Shown: one piece after another, positions 9,389 to 18,310 of the stretch
How positions within the stretch are numbered: the first letter of the stretch is position 1
Layout of the letters: each line of letters begins with the position of its first letter
NCBI GenBank assembly: GCA_030525685.1
Contig: JAUNEG010000008.1
Coordinates: forward strand, 28,349 to 74,497
Direction: 5' to 3'
Source of the DNA: Atopobiaceae bacterium
GTDB taxonomy: Bacteria; Actinomycetota; Coriobacteriia; Coriobacteriales; Atopobiaceae
DNA: 46,149 nucleotides
Notes under the pieces: generated by a model
Seen by the model: only the letters and a program-made list of their open reading frames with translations
Database searches by the model: none
Told to the model about the DNA's origin: nothing
Translations under genes and position numbers: made by a program

Positions 9389-12300
9389 ATGAGCAGGTGT
9401 TTGGCAAGGAGCCTCACGGTCTTCTGCATGCTCACGTTCGCGCTGCTCGTTGCCGGCGCAGGGCTCTTTGCGCGTCCCGCGTACGCGGAGACCGTGAACC
9501 TGGCTCTGGGCAAGAGCGTGACGGCGAGCTCGCATGAGGCGCCTAGCGTTCTGCCCGAGAACGCCGTCGACGGCAACACGACGGACCAGCAGAACTCCAG
9601 GTGGGGCAGCAAGCTTGATGATCGCCCCGCATGGATCACCGTTGACCTTGGACGGAGCTGCAAGATCAGCTCCATCGAGGTCTACTGGGAGCGCCACACG
9701 GCCCTCAAGTACGAGGTCCAGATCTCCAACGCCGACACAAACCCCGGCGTGGACGGCGAGTGGACCACGGTCCACTCCTACGACGAGGAGGAGCCCCCGG
9801 TCAATACCCACGAGGTCTTTGAGCTCGATCAGGTGACGGACGCCCGCTTCGTCCGTCTCTACATTGAGGACTACCTCCCCGCCGACCCCACGGTTTCTGG
9901 TGACGTCAGCTGGGATACCATCTCTATTTATGAGCTCATGGTGAACGGCGAGGGCAGCGAGCCCACCCAGGACCCGCAGCAGAACGTCGCTCTCAACAAG
10001 AGCGGCGAGGCGAGCTCCGTTGAGGCCAAGACGCTCACGGCGGACAAGCTGACCGATGGTGACACGTCCACCAAGCCCTCCCGCTGGAGCAGCTCCAAGG
10101 GCGCCAAGCCCTCCTGGGCCTACATCGACCTCGGCGCGTCCTATGACGTGAGCACCATCCGCCTGTACTGGGAGCGTCGCAACGCCACCAACTACAAGGT
10201 TCAGATCTCCAACGCCGAGACGGTCCCCACGGACAACTCCGGCTGGACCGATGTCTACACCAGCGCCTCCGCTCCCGCGAACAAGATGGAGGACATCACT
10301 GTCGCGGACGGCCCGCAGAAGGCTCGCTTCGTGCGCGTCTACATCAGCGACTACGTGAGCGCCGATCAGTACGGCGACGGTGACTGGAACTCGGTCTCCC
10401 TCTACGAGATCGAGGTCTACGGCGGCGACGCCCCCATGTCCCCCGGCGTCCTTGCCGATCAGATCGTCGTGAACGCGCCCCAGAAGGGTGACACGCACCT
10501 TGACGTGACCATGCCCGAGGCCGAGGGCTACAAGGTCGAGTTCCGTGGCGCCGACTACGAGCAGATCGTCGACAGCGAGTTCAACATCAACACCCCGCTC
10601 GTCAACAAGGACGTGAAGCTCGCCTTCAAGATCACGGACATCACGACGGGCTCCTATCAGCTCGTCGAGCGGACCGTCACCATCCCCGGCGAGTACGAGT
10701 CCAACCCCGGCGCCGAGGCTCCCGTCATTCTGCCGGAGCTCTCCGAGTGGGCCGGCGGCGAGGGCACCTTCACGGTTGGCGCCTCCACCAAGATCTACTA
10801 CACGGACGCCTCCCTCAAGGGTGTGGCTGAGCTCTTTGCCGCCGACCTCTCCGAGGTCCTGGACCTCAGCCTCACGGCCGAGCAGGGCCAGGGCGACGGC
10901 ATCGTCTTCACCCAGAGCAATGATGCCGAGCACGTCGCCCTGGGCGAGGAGGGCTACACCCTCTCCGTCACCGTCGCCCGCGTTACCGTGACCGGCTCGG
11001 CCAACGGTTCCGAGTGGGATGCCACCACGAGCGCCAACTGGGGCGCCCAGACGCTGCTTCAGGCCTTCGAGCAGGGCAACGGCTCCATGGCTCAGGGCGA
11101 GGCGCGCGACTACCCGCTCTACAAGGTCCGCGGCATCATCCTTGACGTGGGCCGCAAGACGTTCACGATGGACTGGCTCGATCAGCTTGCGCGCGAGATG
11201 GCGTACTACAAGATGAACGACCTCAACGTCCACCTGAACGACAACTTCATCGGCATCGAGAGCTACGTTGCCGACGGCATCGACCCGGCCGACCTCGAGA
11301 AGGGCGCCTACTCCGGCTTCCGCATGGAGTCCGACATCACCGAGGGCACCGAGTACACCTTCGGCGACAAGCAGTTCACGGCTCGGACCAACCTCACGAG
11401 CTCTGACCTCTCCTACACCAAGGACGAGTTCGCGAACTACATCAACAAGTATGCCGAGCTCGGCGTGAACATCTCCCCCGAGATCGACACGCCCGCTCAC
11501 TCGCTCGCCATCACCAAGGTCTTCCCCGACCTTTCCTATAGCGTGATGCGGCACCGCAACCGCGACCACCTCGATATCATCAACCAGTATGATGCGGTTC
11601 TCGACGTGGCCGAGACCATCTGGGGCGAGTACGTTGGCGAGGGCGATGCCTTCAGCGGCGCCCGCTACATCAACATTGGCGCTGACGAGTTCAACGTCAA
11701 GGGAAAGGGTGACCACGACACCGGCAACGCCCTCTCCACGGGCGTGGCGTACCGCCAGTTCGTGAACGACCTCTCCAACTTCATTCTGGACAAGGGCTAC
11801 ACCCCGCGCGTGTGGGGCTCCCTCTCCAACTACTCCGGCGACAACTCCATCATCGAGAACGCCGACGACGCCCAGGTTCTTCTCTGGAATGCCGGCTATG
11901 CCGACATCACCGAGATGTACGACATGGGCTACCAGCTCATCAACTGCGATGACGCTACCTACTACATTGTGCCGGGCGCCACGTACTACTATGACTACCT
12001 GAACCCGAACACCATGTACAACACGGCAATCAACAAACAGAACGCCACCATCCCGGCGGGCGACCCGCAGATGGTCGGCGGCATGTTCGCCGCGTGGAAC
12101 GACATGGTCGACCGCAGTGCGCTCGGCATCTCCGAGTACGACGTCTACGACCGCCTGCACCAGTCCATGGGCCTCTTTGCCGCCAAGCTCTGGGGCAAGC
12201 CCGCCGATGCCCTCTCCCTTGGGGAGGCCCAGGGTGTCATGAGCAGCCTCGGCCTCGCGCCGGGCACCAACCCGGGCTACACCATGGACACCAACGAGGA

Positions 12301-14125
12301 CGGCACCTACGTCCAGCTGGGCATGGATGACGAGACCGACGCCTCCGGCATGGACCGCGGCATCGCCGAGCTCAAGAACGCCGCCATCGAGGCCCTTGGC
12401 TACACGGGCGCCCTCAAGCTCAACGGCGGCGAGTCCTACGCCAAGCTCAATGGCATCGAGACCCTTGGTCTTGGCTCCGACCTGCGCGTGAAGGTCATGC
12501 GCACCTCCGACTCCACCGACGAGCAGGTGCTCTTTGAGTCCCCGTACGGCAAGATCCTGGCCGTCCAGGACGGCACCGGCAAGGTGGGCATCTCCCGCGA
12601 GGACTATGATTTCACCTTTGACTACACCCTGCCCGTGGGCGAGTGGGTCGAGCTTGAGTTCAAGAACGTCAAGGACCAGACTTCGCTCTTCGTGAACGGC
12701 CAGCTGGTCCAGACCGTTGGCTCGAGCACCCGTGGCGCCGAGCACGCCACCAACATGTTCCCGCTCGCGTACGTGGGCTCCACCACCAACGCGTTCGAGG
12801 GCTACGTGAACGACGTCTACGTGACCGCGTCCCCCGACGTGACCACGACCGAGTACGCCCCCACCATCTCGCTGCTCTATGCCGTCCAGACCGCCGACGC
12901 GGTGCTCGCCGAGCAGGACGTCCCGGGCCTTGCCGACGCCATCGAGGCCGCCAAGGCGGTCATCGACCAGGTGAACCCGGAGAAGTCTGCCATCGACACG
13001 GCCGCCGCGGCCATCGATGACGCGCTTGCCGGCGTGGATTACGAGAGGGCCGACTACACGATGGTCGAGAAGTACCTTGCGCTCGTGCCCGAGGACCTCT
13101 CCGCCTTCACCCCTGAGACCGCCGGTGTCCTCGAGCAGGCCATCGCCGGCATCCGCGAGGGCCTTCCCGCGGGCATGCAGGAGACCGTTGACGGCTACGT
13201 GTCCACCCTCGTCGCCGCGCTCGACGGGCTTGAGCTCCAGCCGACGCGCGACCTCAACTTCATCGACAGCGCCACGCTGACCGCCACCGCCTGCTCGCAG
13301 CAGTCCGACAGCGGCGCCGAGGGCCCCGCCAACAACGCCCTTGACGGGAGCGTGGACACCATCTGGCACACCCTCTGGAACGGTGACGGCTGTGACGAGC
13401 ACTGGATTGAGCTCTCCAAGAAGGATGGCTCGTTCATGACGGTGAACGGCCTTGAGTACACGCCGCGCTCCAACGGCGGCAACGGCACGGCCACGAGCTA
13501 TCGCGTTGAGGTCAAGAACGCCGACGGCGGCTGGGACACCGTTGCCGAGGGCACCTGGGACGCCTCCAGCGCTGCCAAGTCGGTCTCCTTTGACAAGGGC
13601 TACACCACCACGGCCGTGCGCCTTGTGATTGTGGAGGGCGTGGGCGGCTTTGGCTCCGCTGCCGAGATTCGTCTTGGTGACGGCGCCGTGAGCGCCGACG
13701 TCGAGGCTGTCCAGTCCGTCGTCGACTTTGCCGAGACGCTCACCGAGGACGAGTTCACCACCGAGTCCTGGACCGCCTACCAGGAGGCCCTGGCCGCTGC
13801 TCAGGCTCTTCTCGACACCGAGAACCCCGATGCGACGCAGGTCGAGGCCGCCAAGGCCAACCTCCTGGCCGCCCAGGTGGCCCTGCGCTTTGTTGCCGAG
13901 GAGCCGGGCGGCGACCAGAAGCCCGGCGACACCACGCCCGGCGGTGACACCAAGCCTGGTGACACCACCAAGCCGGGTACCGGTACCTCCAAGCCCGGAA
14001 CCACCACGGGCACGGGCTCCACGGTGCCTGAGACCGGCGATAACAGCCTGCCCGTCATGGGTGCGGCCCTGACCGCCGGTGCCGTGCTTGCCGCTGGCCT
14101 CCTCCTCCGCCGCAAGGCCGAGTAG
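9389..14125 (+). CDS. Cell-wall-anchored GH20 beta-N-acetylhexosaminidase, multidomain
   Basis: Secreted glycosidase of 1578 residues that probably removes N-acetylhexosamine (or lacto-N-biose) from host glycans. Signal peptide 1 to about 32 (LTFALLVAGAG...AYA). Two F5/8-type (discoidin, CBM32-like) domains at about 34-190 and 198-348; GH20 N-terminal domain about 440-575; GH20 barrel from about 580 (RGIILDVGRKTF) with the catalytic Asp-Glu pair D766-E767 in INIGADEF; a LamG-like sandwich about 990-1150; helical FIVAR-like segment about 1165-1280; third F5/8 domain about 1285-1433; another FIVAR-like segment to about 1505; a Pro/Gly/Thr linker with GDT repeats; sorting signal VPETGD at 1546-1551, hydrophobic helix and RRKAE tail. 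Start supported by GGGAGGAAGTGA. No enzyme partner is nearby. Exact specificity is uncertain. Confidence 0.93.
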   Translation: MSRCLARSLTVFCMLTFALLVAGAGLFARPAYAETVNLALGKSVTASSHEAPSVLPENAVDGNTTDQQNSRWGSKLDDRPAWITVDLGRSCKISSIEVYWERHTALKYEVQISNADTNPGVDGEWTTVHSYDEEEPPVNTHEVFELDQVTDARFVRLYIEDYLPADPTVSGDVSWDTISIYELMVNGEGSEPTQDPQQNVALNKSGEASSVEAKTLTADKLTDGDTSTKPSRWSSSKGAKPSWAYIDLGASYDVSTIRLYWERRNATNYKVQISNAETVPTDNSGWTDVYTSASAPANKMEDITVADGPQKARFVRVYISDYVSADQYGDGDWNSVSLYEIEVYGGDAPMSPGVLADQIVVNAPQKGDTHLDVTMPEAEGYKVEFRGADYEQIVDSEFNINTPLVNKDVKLAFKITDITTGSYQLVERTVTIPGEYESNPGAEAPVILPELSEWAGGEGTFTVGASTKIYYTDASLKGVAELFAADLSEVLDLSLTAEQGQGDGIVFTQSNDAEHVALGEEGYTLSVTVARVTVTGSANGSEWDATTSANWGAQTLLQAFEQGNGSMAQGEARDYPLYKVRGIILDVGRKTFTMDWLDQLAREMAYYKMNDLNVHLNDNFIGIESYVADGIDPADLEKGAYSGFRMESDITEGTEYTFGDKQFTARTNLTSSDLSYTKDEFANYINKYAELGVNISPEIDTPAHSLAITKVFPDLSYSVMRHRNRDHLDIINQYDAVLDVAETIWGEYVGEGDAFSGARYINIGADEFNVKGKGDHDTGNALSTGVAYRQFVNDLSNFILDKGYTPRVWGSLSNYSGDNSIIENADDAQVLLWNAGYADITEMYDMGYQLINCDDATYYIVPGATYYYDYLNPNTMYNTAINKQNATIPAGDPQMVGGMFAAWNDMVDRSALGISEYDVYDRLHQSMGLFAAKLWGKPADALSLGEAQGVMSSLGLAPGTNPGYTMDTNEDGTYVQLGMDDETDASGMDRGIAELKNAAIEALGYTGALKLNGGESYAKLNGIETLGLGSDLRVKVMRTSDSTDEQVLFESPYGKILAVQDGTGKVGISREDYDFTFDYTLPVGEWVELEFKNVKDQTSLFVNGQLVQTVGSSTRGAEHATNMFPLAYVGSTTNAFEGYVNDVYVTASPDVTTTEYAPTISLLYAVQTADAVLAEQDVPGLADAIEAAKAVIDQVNPEKSAIDTAAAAIDDALAGVDYERADYTMVEKYLALVPEDLSAFTPETAGVLEQAIAGIREGLPAGMQETVDGYVSTLVAALDGLELQPTRDLNFIDSATLTATACSQQSDSGAEGPANNALDGSVDTIWHTLWNGDGCDEHWIELSKKDGSFMTVNGLEYTPRSNGGNGTATSYRVEVKNADGGWDTVAEGTWDASSAAKSVSFDKGYTTTAVRLVIVEGVGGFGSAAEIRLGDGAVSADVEAVQSVVDFAETLTEDEFTTESWTAYQEALAAAQALLDTENPDATQVEAAKANLLAAQVALRFVAEEPGGDQKPGDTTPGGDTKPGDTTKPGTGTSKPGTTTGTGSTVPETGDNSLPVMGAALTAGAVLAAGLLLRRKAE

Positions 14126-14148
14126 GGCTCGCGCAGAGCAGACCCCCA

Positions 14149-14188
14149 GGCGGGGGCGACGCGTACACGGCGCGTCGCCCCCGCTTTT
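14149..14188 (+). terminator. Strong terminator after the hexosaminidase gene
   Basis: Perfect 14-bp stem (14149-14162 with 14170-14183) followed by TTTTT. Confidence 0.9.
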
Positions 14189-14228
14189 TGCGGGGCGGGC
14201 GCGCCGCTGCCGGAAGTGACAGAAAAGC

Positions 14229-14331
14229 CGTCCAGTGAGCGCGTGCCAGCGTACACTGGGCGTTTTTCTCGTCAGTTCGGACAGGGGAATTGACGAGTGC
14301 ACGCTCCGCCGCGCGCACTCGGCGCTTTTTT
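14229..14331. repeat. Three successive hairpins in a convergent gap
   Basis: Stem 1: CGTCCAGTG (14229-14237) / CACTGGGCG (14254-14262), then TTTTT. Stem 2: CTCGTCAGTTC (14268-14278) / GAATTGACGAG (14287-14297), one mismatch. Stem 3: GAGTGC (14295-14300) / GCACTC (14315-14320), then CGCTTTTTT. Stems 1 and 3 look like terminators; stem 2 resembles the other intergenic palindromes. Nothing else is visible up to 14498. Confidence 0.65.
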
Positions 14332-14498
14332 GCTCAGAAGCGATAAACCCAGTTCAAGAAACCCAGCCCAAGATGAACGTCTTGCTGGATAAAAGAGAAG
14401 AACGACCCACGCGGGCGCTCGAAAGCAAAGAGGCAGTGCGCCTGACCTGGCGTAGGAGCGATCCCATGCCCGACCCCGTACCAGGGGCCCACCGCGCC

Positions 14499-15275
14499 CT
14501 AAAGCCCCTTGGGAGCCGCAGGCCGCCCTGACTCCCTGGGGCGCTTGCGCGTAGCACGCGTGACGCGCGAGACAACACGAACCTGACGCCTAACGAGCCT
14601 TACGCCGCGTCGAACGTGCGGCCCCAGGTCGACGTCGGCCGGGGTCTGCACGTCGAAGCGAAGAGACCAGCGGCGCAGTCCGATCGTCACGGCGATGCAC
14701 AGAAGCCCCGCCCACAGCTTGCTCACCGAGAAGAGGGCCACGGCCGCGCAGTAGGCGGCGCTGCCGACGAGCGCGCAGACGGCGTAGAGGGTGGAGCGCT
14801 GGAAGATGCGCGGCACCTCGCCGAGGAAGACGTCGCGCAGCATGCCGCCGCCGACGCCCGTCATGATGCCCATGAGCAGGCATGAGGCGGGAAGAAACCC
14901 ATGGGCCAGGGCCTTGTCGGTGCCGACGAGCGCAAAGAGCGCCACGGCGGCGATGTCCAGCCACTCCAGCAGGTTGCCGGCGCGGTCGAGCGGCCGCGGG
15001 AAGAGGAAGGCGACGAGCGCCGTCGCCGCGCTCGCGGGTATGGCGAACGGCGAGTCCAGCATGTAGACGCTGCCCACCTGCATCATGATGTCGCGGATGA
15101 GGCCGCCGCCCAGGCCGCACAGCAGGGCCAGGCCCACGAACCCGACGGCGTCGAGGTGGCGCGAGCGGGCGACGGCGACGCCGCCCGCCGAGCCCACGAT
15201 CACGGACGCGAGGTCGACCCACGTGGGCAGCGAGACGGCGGCAAGCTCCGGGTAGGTTGTGAACAGCTCTGGCAC
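14499..15275 (-). CDS. UPF0126/TRIC-type membrane protein
   Basis: 258-residue polytopic membrane protein of the UPF0126 family, which adopts the TRIC cation-channel fold; some bacterial members have been linked to glycine uptake. Two internally repeated three-helix halves are visible, each with the family Gly-rich signature: GLGGGLIRDIMM in the first and GVGGGMLRDVFLGEVP in the second. About seven hydrophobic segments are followed by a basic cytoplasmic tail rich in Arg (RRGVRLVRRQVRVVSR). GTG start at 15275 chosen because GAAGGAG sits just upstream; longer in-frame extensions have no ribosome site and would cover the tRNA-Ser promoter. Transcribed alone, divergent from the tRNA-Ser genes. 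Confidence 0.88.
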   Translation of the reverse strand: MPELFTTYPELAAVSLPTWVDLASVIVGSAGGVAVARSRHLDAVGFVGLALLCGLGGGLIRDIMMQVGSVYMLDSPFAIPASAATALVAFLFPRPLDRAGNLLEWLDIAAVALFALVGTDKALAHGFLPASCLLMGIMTGVGGGMLRDVFLGEVPRIFQRSTLYAVCALVGSAAYCAAVALFSVSKLWAGLLCIAVTIGLRRWSLRFDVQTPADVDLGPHVRRGVRLVRRQVRVVSRVTRATRKRPRESGRPAAPKGL

Positions 15276-15412
15276 GGGCGCTCCTTCGGTGTTTCGGCGC
15301 ACCCATTGTGGCGCATCGGGCGCCCGTCGGAGGCGAGAAACCCGCGCGCCCGACGCCCTTCTCGCCCCGTGCCCCTGGTAAAGTTCTTCTCGCCAGCCGG
15401 AGAAACATACGC

Positions 15413-15418
15413 TATACT
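15413..15418 (+). promoter_or_regulatory. -10 box of the tRNA-Ser pair
   Basis: TATACT, 20 nt before the tRNA-Ser(GGA) 5' end. A GTTCTTCTCGCC motif (15383-15394) ends 18 nt upstream of it, about where a -35 region would be. Confidence 0.55.
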
Positions 15419-15437
15419 GTCCGCTGCACCATCTCAT

Positions 15438-15528
15438 GGAGAGTTGTCCGAGTGGCCGAAGGAGCACGATTGGAAATCGTGTAGGCGCCTAAAGCGTCTC
15501 CAGGGTTCAAATCCCTGACTCTCCGCCA
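15438..15528 (+). tRNA. tRNA-Ser (anticodon GGA)
   Basis: Class II tRNA, 91 nt, with long variable arm and encoded CCA. Acceptor GGAGAGT / ACTCTCC; anticodon stem CACGA/TCGTG with loop TTGGAAA, anticodon GGA; T-arm CAGGGTTCAAATCCCTG. Confidence 0.95.
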
Positions 15529-15536
15529 GAGCTTTC

Positions 15537-15560
15537 ACGTGGCCCCGCAAGGGGCCACGT
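15537..15560 (+). terminator. Hairpin between the two tRNA-Ser genes
   Basis: Perfect 10-bp stem ACGTGGCCCC / GGGGCCACGT with a GCAA tetraloop, no T-tract. More likely a processing or stability hairpin within a two-tRNA transcript than a full terminator. Confidence 0.6.
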
Positions 15561-15568
15561 CACCCTTC

Positions 15569-15658
15569 GGAGGGGTGGCAGAGTGGTTGAATGCGGCGGT
15601 CTCGAAAACCGTTTACCCCTTCGGGGGTACGAGGGTTCGAATCCCTCCTCCTCCGCCA
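15569..15658 (+). tRNA. tRNA-Ser (anticodon CGA)
   Basis: Class II tRNA, 90 nt, encoded CCA. Anticodon stem GCGGT/ACCGT with loop CTCGAAA, anticodon CGA; variable arm stem TACCCC/GGGGTA; T-arm GAGGGTTCGAATCCCTC. Confidence 0.94.
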
Positions 15659-15669
15659 GAGCACGCCAG

Positions 15670-15694
15670 ACCGGTCCCTTGGGGCCGGTTTTTT
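15670..15694 (+). terminator. Terminator of the tRNA-Ser operon
   Basis: 9-bp stem ACCGGTCCC / GGGGCCGGT (one G-T pair, 2-nt gap) followed by TTTTTT. Confidence 0.85.
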
Positions 15695-15761
15695 GTTGCC
15701 GCGACGCACGCCCGGCCGCTGGGGTACCCTATAAGCCACAGGTGACCTCACGAAGGGAATC

Positions 15762-16856
15762 ATGATGAACGACGCCGACCTCGAAGGCTTCCGCCCCGAC
15801 CACTACTTCTCCCGCGCCTGGGCGCTCCTCACGCGCGACCGGGGCTGGATCAAGCCCGTGCTCGTCATGTCCGCCGCGGCGCTCGTGCCCGTGGTGGGCA
15901 TACTGGGCATCCTCGGCTACATCGTCGAGTGGGCCCGCCTCACGGCGTGGGGCGTCAACTCGTCCCCCAAGCAGCGCAACGTCCAGGTGGGCGGCTGCAT
16001 CGCGAGCGGCGCGCGGGCCTTCGTGGTGATGCTCGTCTGGGGCATCTGCTGGGGTGTCATCGGCGGCCTGCTCGTCATGGTCCCGCTGCTCGGCGGCCTG
16101 CTCTCCTTCGCCTGGACCATCCTCAGCCCCTTCCTGAGCCTCGTGATGATGGTCGCCGTCCTGCGCGCGACCATCTACCAGAAGATCGTCGCCGGCCTGC
16201 GCGTGACCAGGGTCTGGAGGATGGCCACGCACGACCTCGGCGGCGTCATGCGCGTCTTTGGCCTGCAGGTCGCCGGCGGCGCGCTCATCGCCCTCGCGGC
16301 GGCGGTCGTGACCCTCGTCGCGCTCATGAGCGCGCTCCCGTCGCTCGTCTACTACTCCTCGTACCTCTACGACTACGGCTCCGTCATGGCCGAGTCGCTC
16401 CAAGCCTCCATCGCCCTCGAGATCCTGGCGTCGCTCCTCGGCGCGGCGACTCCCGCGCTCCTCGTGCTCTACGTCCTGGGCGCCCCGGCGACCATCGTGC
16501 TTGCCATGCTCGTCTACACCGCGCTCGCGCTGTGGATGCGCCAGTTCGACGTCCCCTCGTGGGGCCGCGAGGAGGACCCGCTGCCGTTCGAGACGCGCAG
16601 TCCCTCGGACTGGGCGGCGGACACGCTGCCGCCCGTCGCCGCCCCGACGGCCGCGGCGGAGGAGCCGGCCCCGACGGCCGCGGCGGAGGAGCCGGCCCCG
16701 ACGTCCGCGGCGGAGGAGCCGGCCCCGGCGGATGAGCCCGCGCCCGACGCCGACGAGGCCCCCGCGGGACAGGGCGAGTCCCCGGTCGCCCCCGCCGACC
16801 CCGAGCCGCCCTCGGGCGACGGGCCCTCCGAGACCCAGGACACCCCCTTCGAGTAG
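15762..16856 (+). CDS. DUF4013-like polytopic membrane protein with Ala/Glu/Pro-repeat tail
   Basis: 364-residue membrane protein. Several hydrophobic segments lie between about 25 and 255 (IKPVLVMSAAALVPVVGILGILG, VVMLVWGICWGVIGGLLVMV, LISLAWTIL-like, GGALIALAAAVVTLVAL, PALLVLYVLGAPATIVLAMLVYTA), consistent with DUF4013, whose function is unknown. After about residue 290 comes a low-complexity tail rich in Ala, Glu and Pro, with three 9-residue repeats (PTAAAEEPA). Two adjacent ATG codons (15762, 15765) follow GAAGGG. A TATAAG -10 box lies about 30 nt upstream. No partner gene suggests its job. Confidence 0.8.
   Translation: MMNDADLEGFRPDHYFSRAWALLTRDRGWIKPVLVMSAAALVPVVGILGILGYIVEWARLTAWGVNSSPKQRNVQVGGCIASGARAFVVMLVWGICWGVIGGLLVMVPLLGGLLSFAWTILSPFLSLVMMVAVLRATIYQKIVAGLRVTRVWRMATHDLGGVMRVFGLQVAGGALIALAAAVVTLVALMSALPSLVYYSSYLYDYGSVMAESLQASIALEILASLLGAATPALLVLYVLGAPATIVLAMLVYTALALWMRQFDVPSWGREEDPLPFETRSPSDWAADTLPPVAAPTAAAEEPAPTAAAEEPAPTSAAEEPAPADEPAPDADEAPAGQGESPVAPADPEPPSGDGPSETQDTPFE
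16642..16722 (+). repeat. 27-bp tandem repeats, three copies
   Basis: Units 16642-16668, 16669-16695 and 16696-16722; the first two are identical, the third differs by one base (Ala to Ser). They encode PTAAAEEPA in the acidic tail of the membrane protein. Confidence 0.92.
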
Positions 16857-16881
16857 CCCCCCTTATGGAGAACCTATGTGC

Positions 16882-16916
16882 GACGCCCTTCTCGCCCGCC
16901 CGGCGAGAAGGGCGTC
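16882..16916. repeat. 15-bp inverted pair of the GGCGAGAAG motif
   Basis: GACGCCCTTCTCGCC (16882-16896) and its exact reverse complement (16902-16916) with a 5-nt loop, 26 nt after the membrane-protein stop. No T-tract. It may work as a terminator; it also presents the recurrent GGCGAGAAG motif in both orientations. Confidence 0.85.
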
Positions 16917-17028
16917 TGGCGTCATCTGCCTCGGCTTTGTGAGCTGCGTGGCAGACAGCGGAAAGCAAACGTCAGATTGGCGTCACCTCCCCCGGCTACC
17001 ATCGCAGCAACGGGACGCGTGGAGAGCT

Positions 17029-17056
17029 TTGGCAGGTAGGCATTATGTGCTATGAT
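17029..17056 (+). promoter_or_regulatory. Promoter of the rpsF operon
   Basis: TTGGCA (17029-17034), 16-nt spacer, TATGAT (17051-17056), with a leader of about 70 nt before rpsF. The leader contains GCTCCGGG...CCCGGAGC (about 17076-17103), a stem that could bind S6:S18 for feedback control; this is inference. Confidence 0.6.
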
Positions 17057-17128
17057 GCTTCGCCAAACCTTTCCTGCTCCGGGCGCGCCTTCAGGTCCCG
17101 GAGCCATTAGCCCAGAGGAGGTGAACAC

Positions 17129-17419
17129 ATGAAGGCCTATGAACTGCTGTATTTTGTCGACCCCACGTGCAACGAGGAGACTCGCGCCGCCGTCATGAAG
17201 CGCATCGAGGTTGCGCTCGGCGAGACCGGCAAGGTCGACAGCGTCGAGGACTGGGGCAAGCGCAAGCTCGCCTTTGAGGTCGACGACCTGACGGAGGGCG
17301 ACTACACCCTCATCAACTTCCACGCAGATCCCACGGTGATCGCCGAGCTCGACCGAGTTCTGCGCATCAACGACGCCGTGAAGCGCCACATGGTGGTGCG
17401 TCGCGTCGACAAGGACTAG
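17129..17419 (+). CDS. rpsF: Ribosomal protein bS6
   Basis: Component of the 30S platform, partner of bS18. 96 residues, normal length. Family features: MKAYELLYFVDP start, GKRKLAFEVDDLTEGDYTLINF core and the VKRHMVVRRVDKD ending. Strong ribosome site AGAGGAGGTG. First gene of rpsF-ssb-rpsR-rplI, a gene order widespread in bacteria. Confidence 0.98.
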   Translation: MKAYELLYFVDPTCNEETRAAVMKRIEVALGETGKVDSVEDWGKRKLAFEVDDLTEGDYTLINFHADPTVIAELDRVLRINDAVKRHMVVRRVDKD

Positions 17420-17461
17420 GCATGGAGGTAGCGGGCGCGCGCCCGCAGGAGGGAGCGAGAC

Positions 17462-17932
17462 ATGAGCATCAACAGGGTCAACATCTCGGGCAACCTCACC
17501 AGGGACCCCGAGCTGCGCTCGACGGCGGGCGGCATGCCAATCCTCGCGTTCGGCGTCGCCGTGAACGACCGTCGTCGCAACCCGCAGACCGGTGAGTGGG
17601 AGGACGTTCCCAACTTCGTCGACTGCGTCGTCTTCGGCGCCCGCGCCGAGGCGCTCTCCCGCTTTCTCTCCAAGGGGTCGAAGGTTGCCATCGAGGGCAA
17701 GCTTCGGTACAGCTCCTGGGAGGCAAAGGACGGCTCGAAGCGCAGCAAGCTCGAGGTCATCGTCGACGAGGTGGAGTTCCTCTCCTCGAGGAACCAGCAG
17801 GGAGGCGGAGCGCCCATGCAGCAGGCTGGGCCCTCCTACGCCGCCCCCGCCGCCGCGCCGCAGCAGAGCTACTCCGCGCCCGTCCAGACCCCGCCGTCGG
17901 CTGACGTCTACGACGAGGACATCCCGTTCTAA
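17462..17932 (+). CDS. ssb: Single-stranded DNA-binding protein
   Basis: OB-fold protein that coats single-stranded DNA in replication and repair. 156 residues: OB fold 1 to about 110 (MSINRVNISGNLTRDPELR, FVDCVVFGARAEALSRFLSKG, KLEVIVDEVEFLSSR), a Gln/Ala/Pro-rich linker and the acidic tip DEDIPF at the C-terminus, which docks replication partners. Strong ribosome site CAGGAGGGAG. Lies between rpsF and rpsR in the same transcript. Confidence 0.98.
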   Translation: MSINRVNISGNLTRDPELRSTAGGMPILAFGVAVNDRRRNPQTGEWEDVPNFVDCVVFGARAEALSRFLSKGSKVAIEGKLRYSSWEAKDGSKRSKLEVIVDEVEFLSSRNQQGGGAPMQQAGPSYAAPAAAPQQSYSAPVQTPPSADVYDEDIPF

Positions 17933-17974
17933 CCACCGGCGGCCCCGCGCCGCCAACAGAAAGGCAAACAAGAC

Positions 17975-18247
17975 ATGGCTCAGCAGAAGCAGGATTTTCA
18001 GCGCCAGCCGCGTCGCAAGTACTGCCAGTTCTGCAAGGAGGAGACCGAGTACATCGACTACAAGGATGTGCAGCTTCTCCGCAAGTACATGACCGACCGC
18101 GGCAAGATCAAGCCGCGCCGCGTCACTGGCGCCTGCACGCAGCACCAGCACGACATCGCGCTTGCGATCAAGCGCGCCCGTGAGATGGCGCTTCTGCCCT
18201 ACACCGTCCCCGTGGTCTCCAGCCGCGGCGGCCGCAACCGCGGCTAG
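17975..18247 (+). CDS. rpsR: Ribosomal protein bS18
   Basis: Binds bS6 on the 30S platform. 90 residues. Family core KYCQFCKEE...[19 protein letters not shown] and the [11 protein letters not shown] stretch, with Cys residues that may bind zinc (CQFC...CTQH). The AGAAAGG ribosome site is short but well placed. Confidence 0.97.
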   Translation: MAQQKQDFQRQPRRKYCQFCKEETEYIDYKDVQLLRKYMTDRGKIKPRRVTGACTQHQHDIALAIKRAREMALLPYTVPVVSSRGGRNRG

Positions 18248-18310
18248 CGGCGGGGGCACGACCCAGGCAACACGAGCGGTCGGGAGACCGACCGACCTAA
18301 GGAGTGTCAC

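Noticed and set aside
9326..14302. A very long open frame on the minus strand opposite the hexosaminidase gene
   Set aside because: It is the mirror of GC-rich codon bias; the translation is Val/Leu/Gly/His/Arg-rich without any domain, and the plus strand encodes recognisable GH20 and F5/8 domains. The same applies to long opposite frames across typA, dnaB-purA, the ABC exporter and the EF-G-like gene.
17076..17128. Riboswitch in the rpsF leader
   Set aside because: Only a simple CCCGGAGC-type stem is visible; nothing matches a known riboswitch. Autogenous control by S6:S18 is possible and was only noted.
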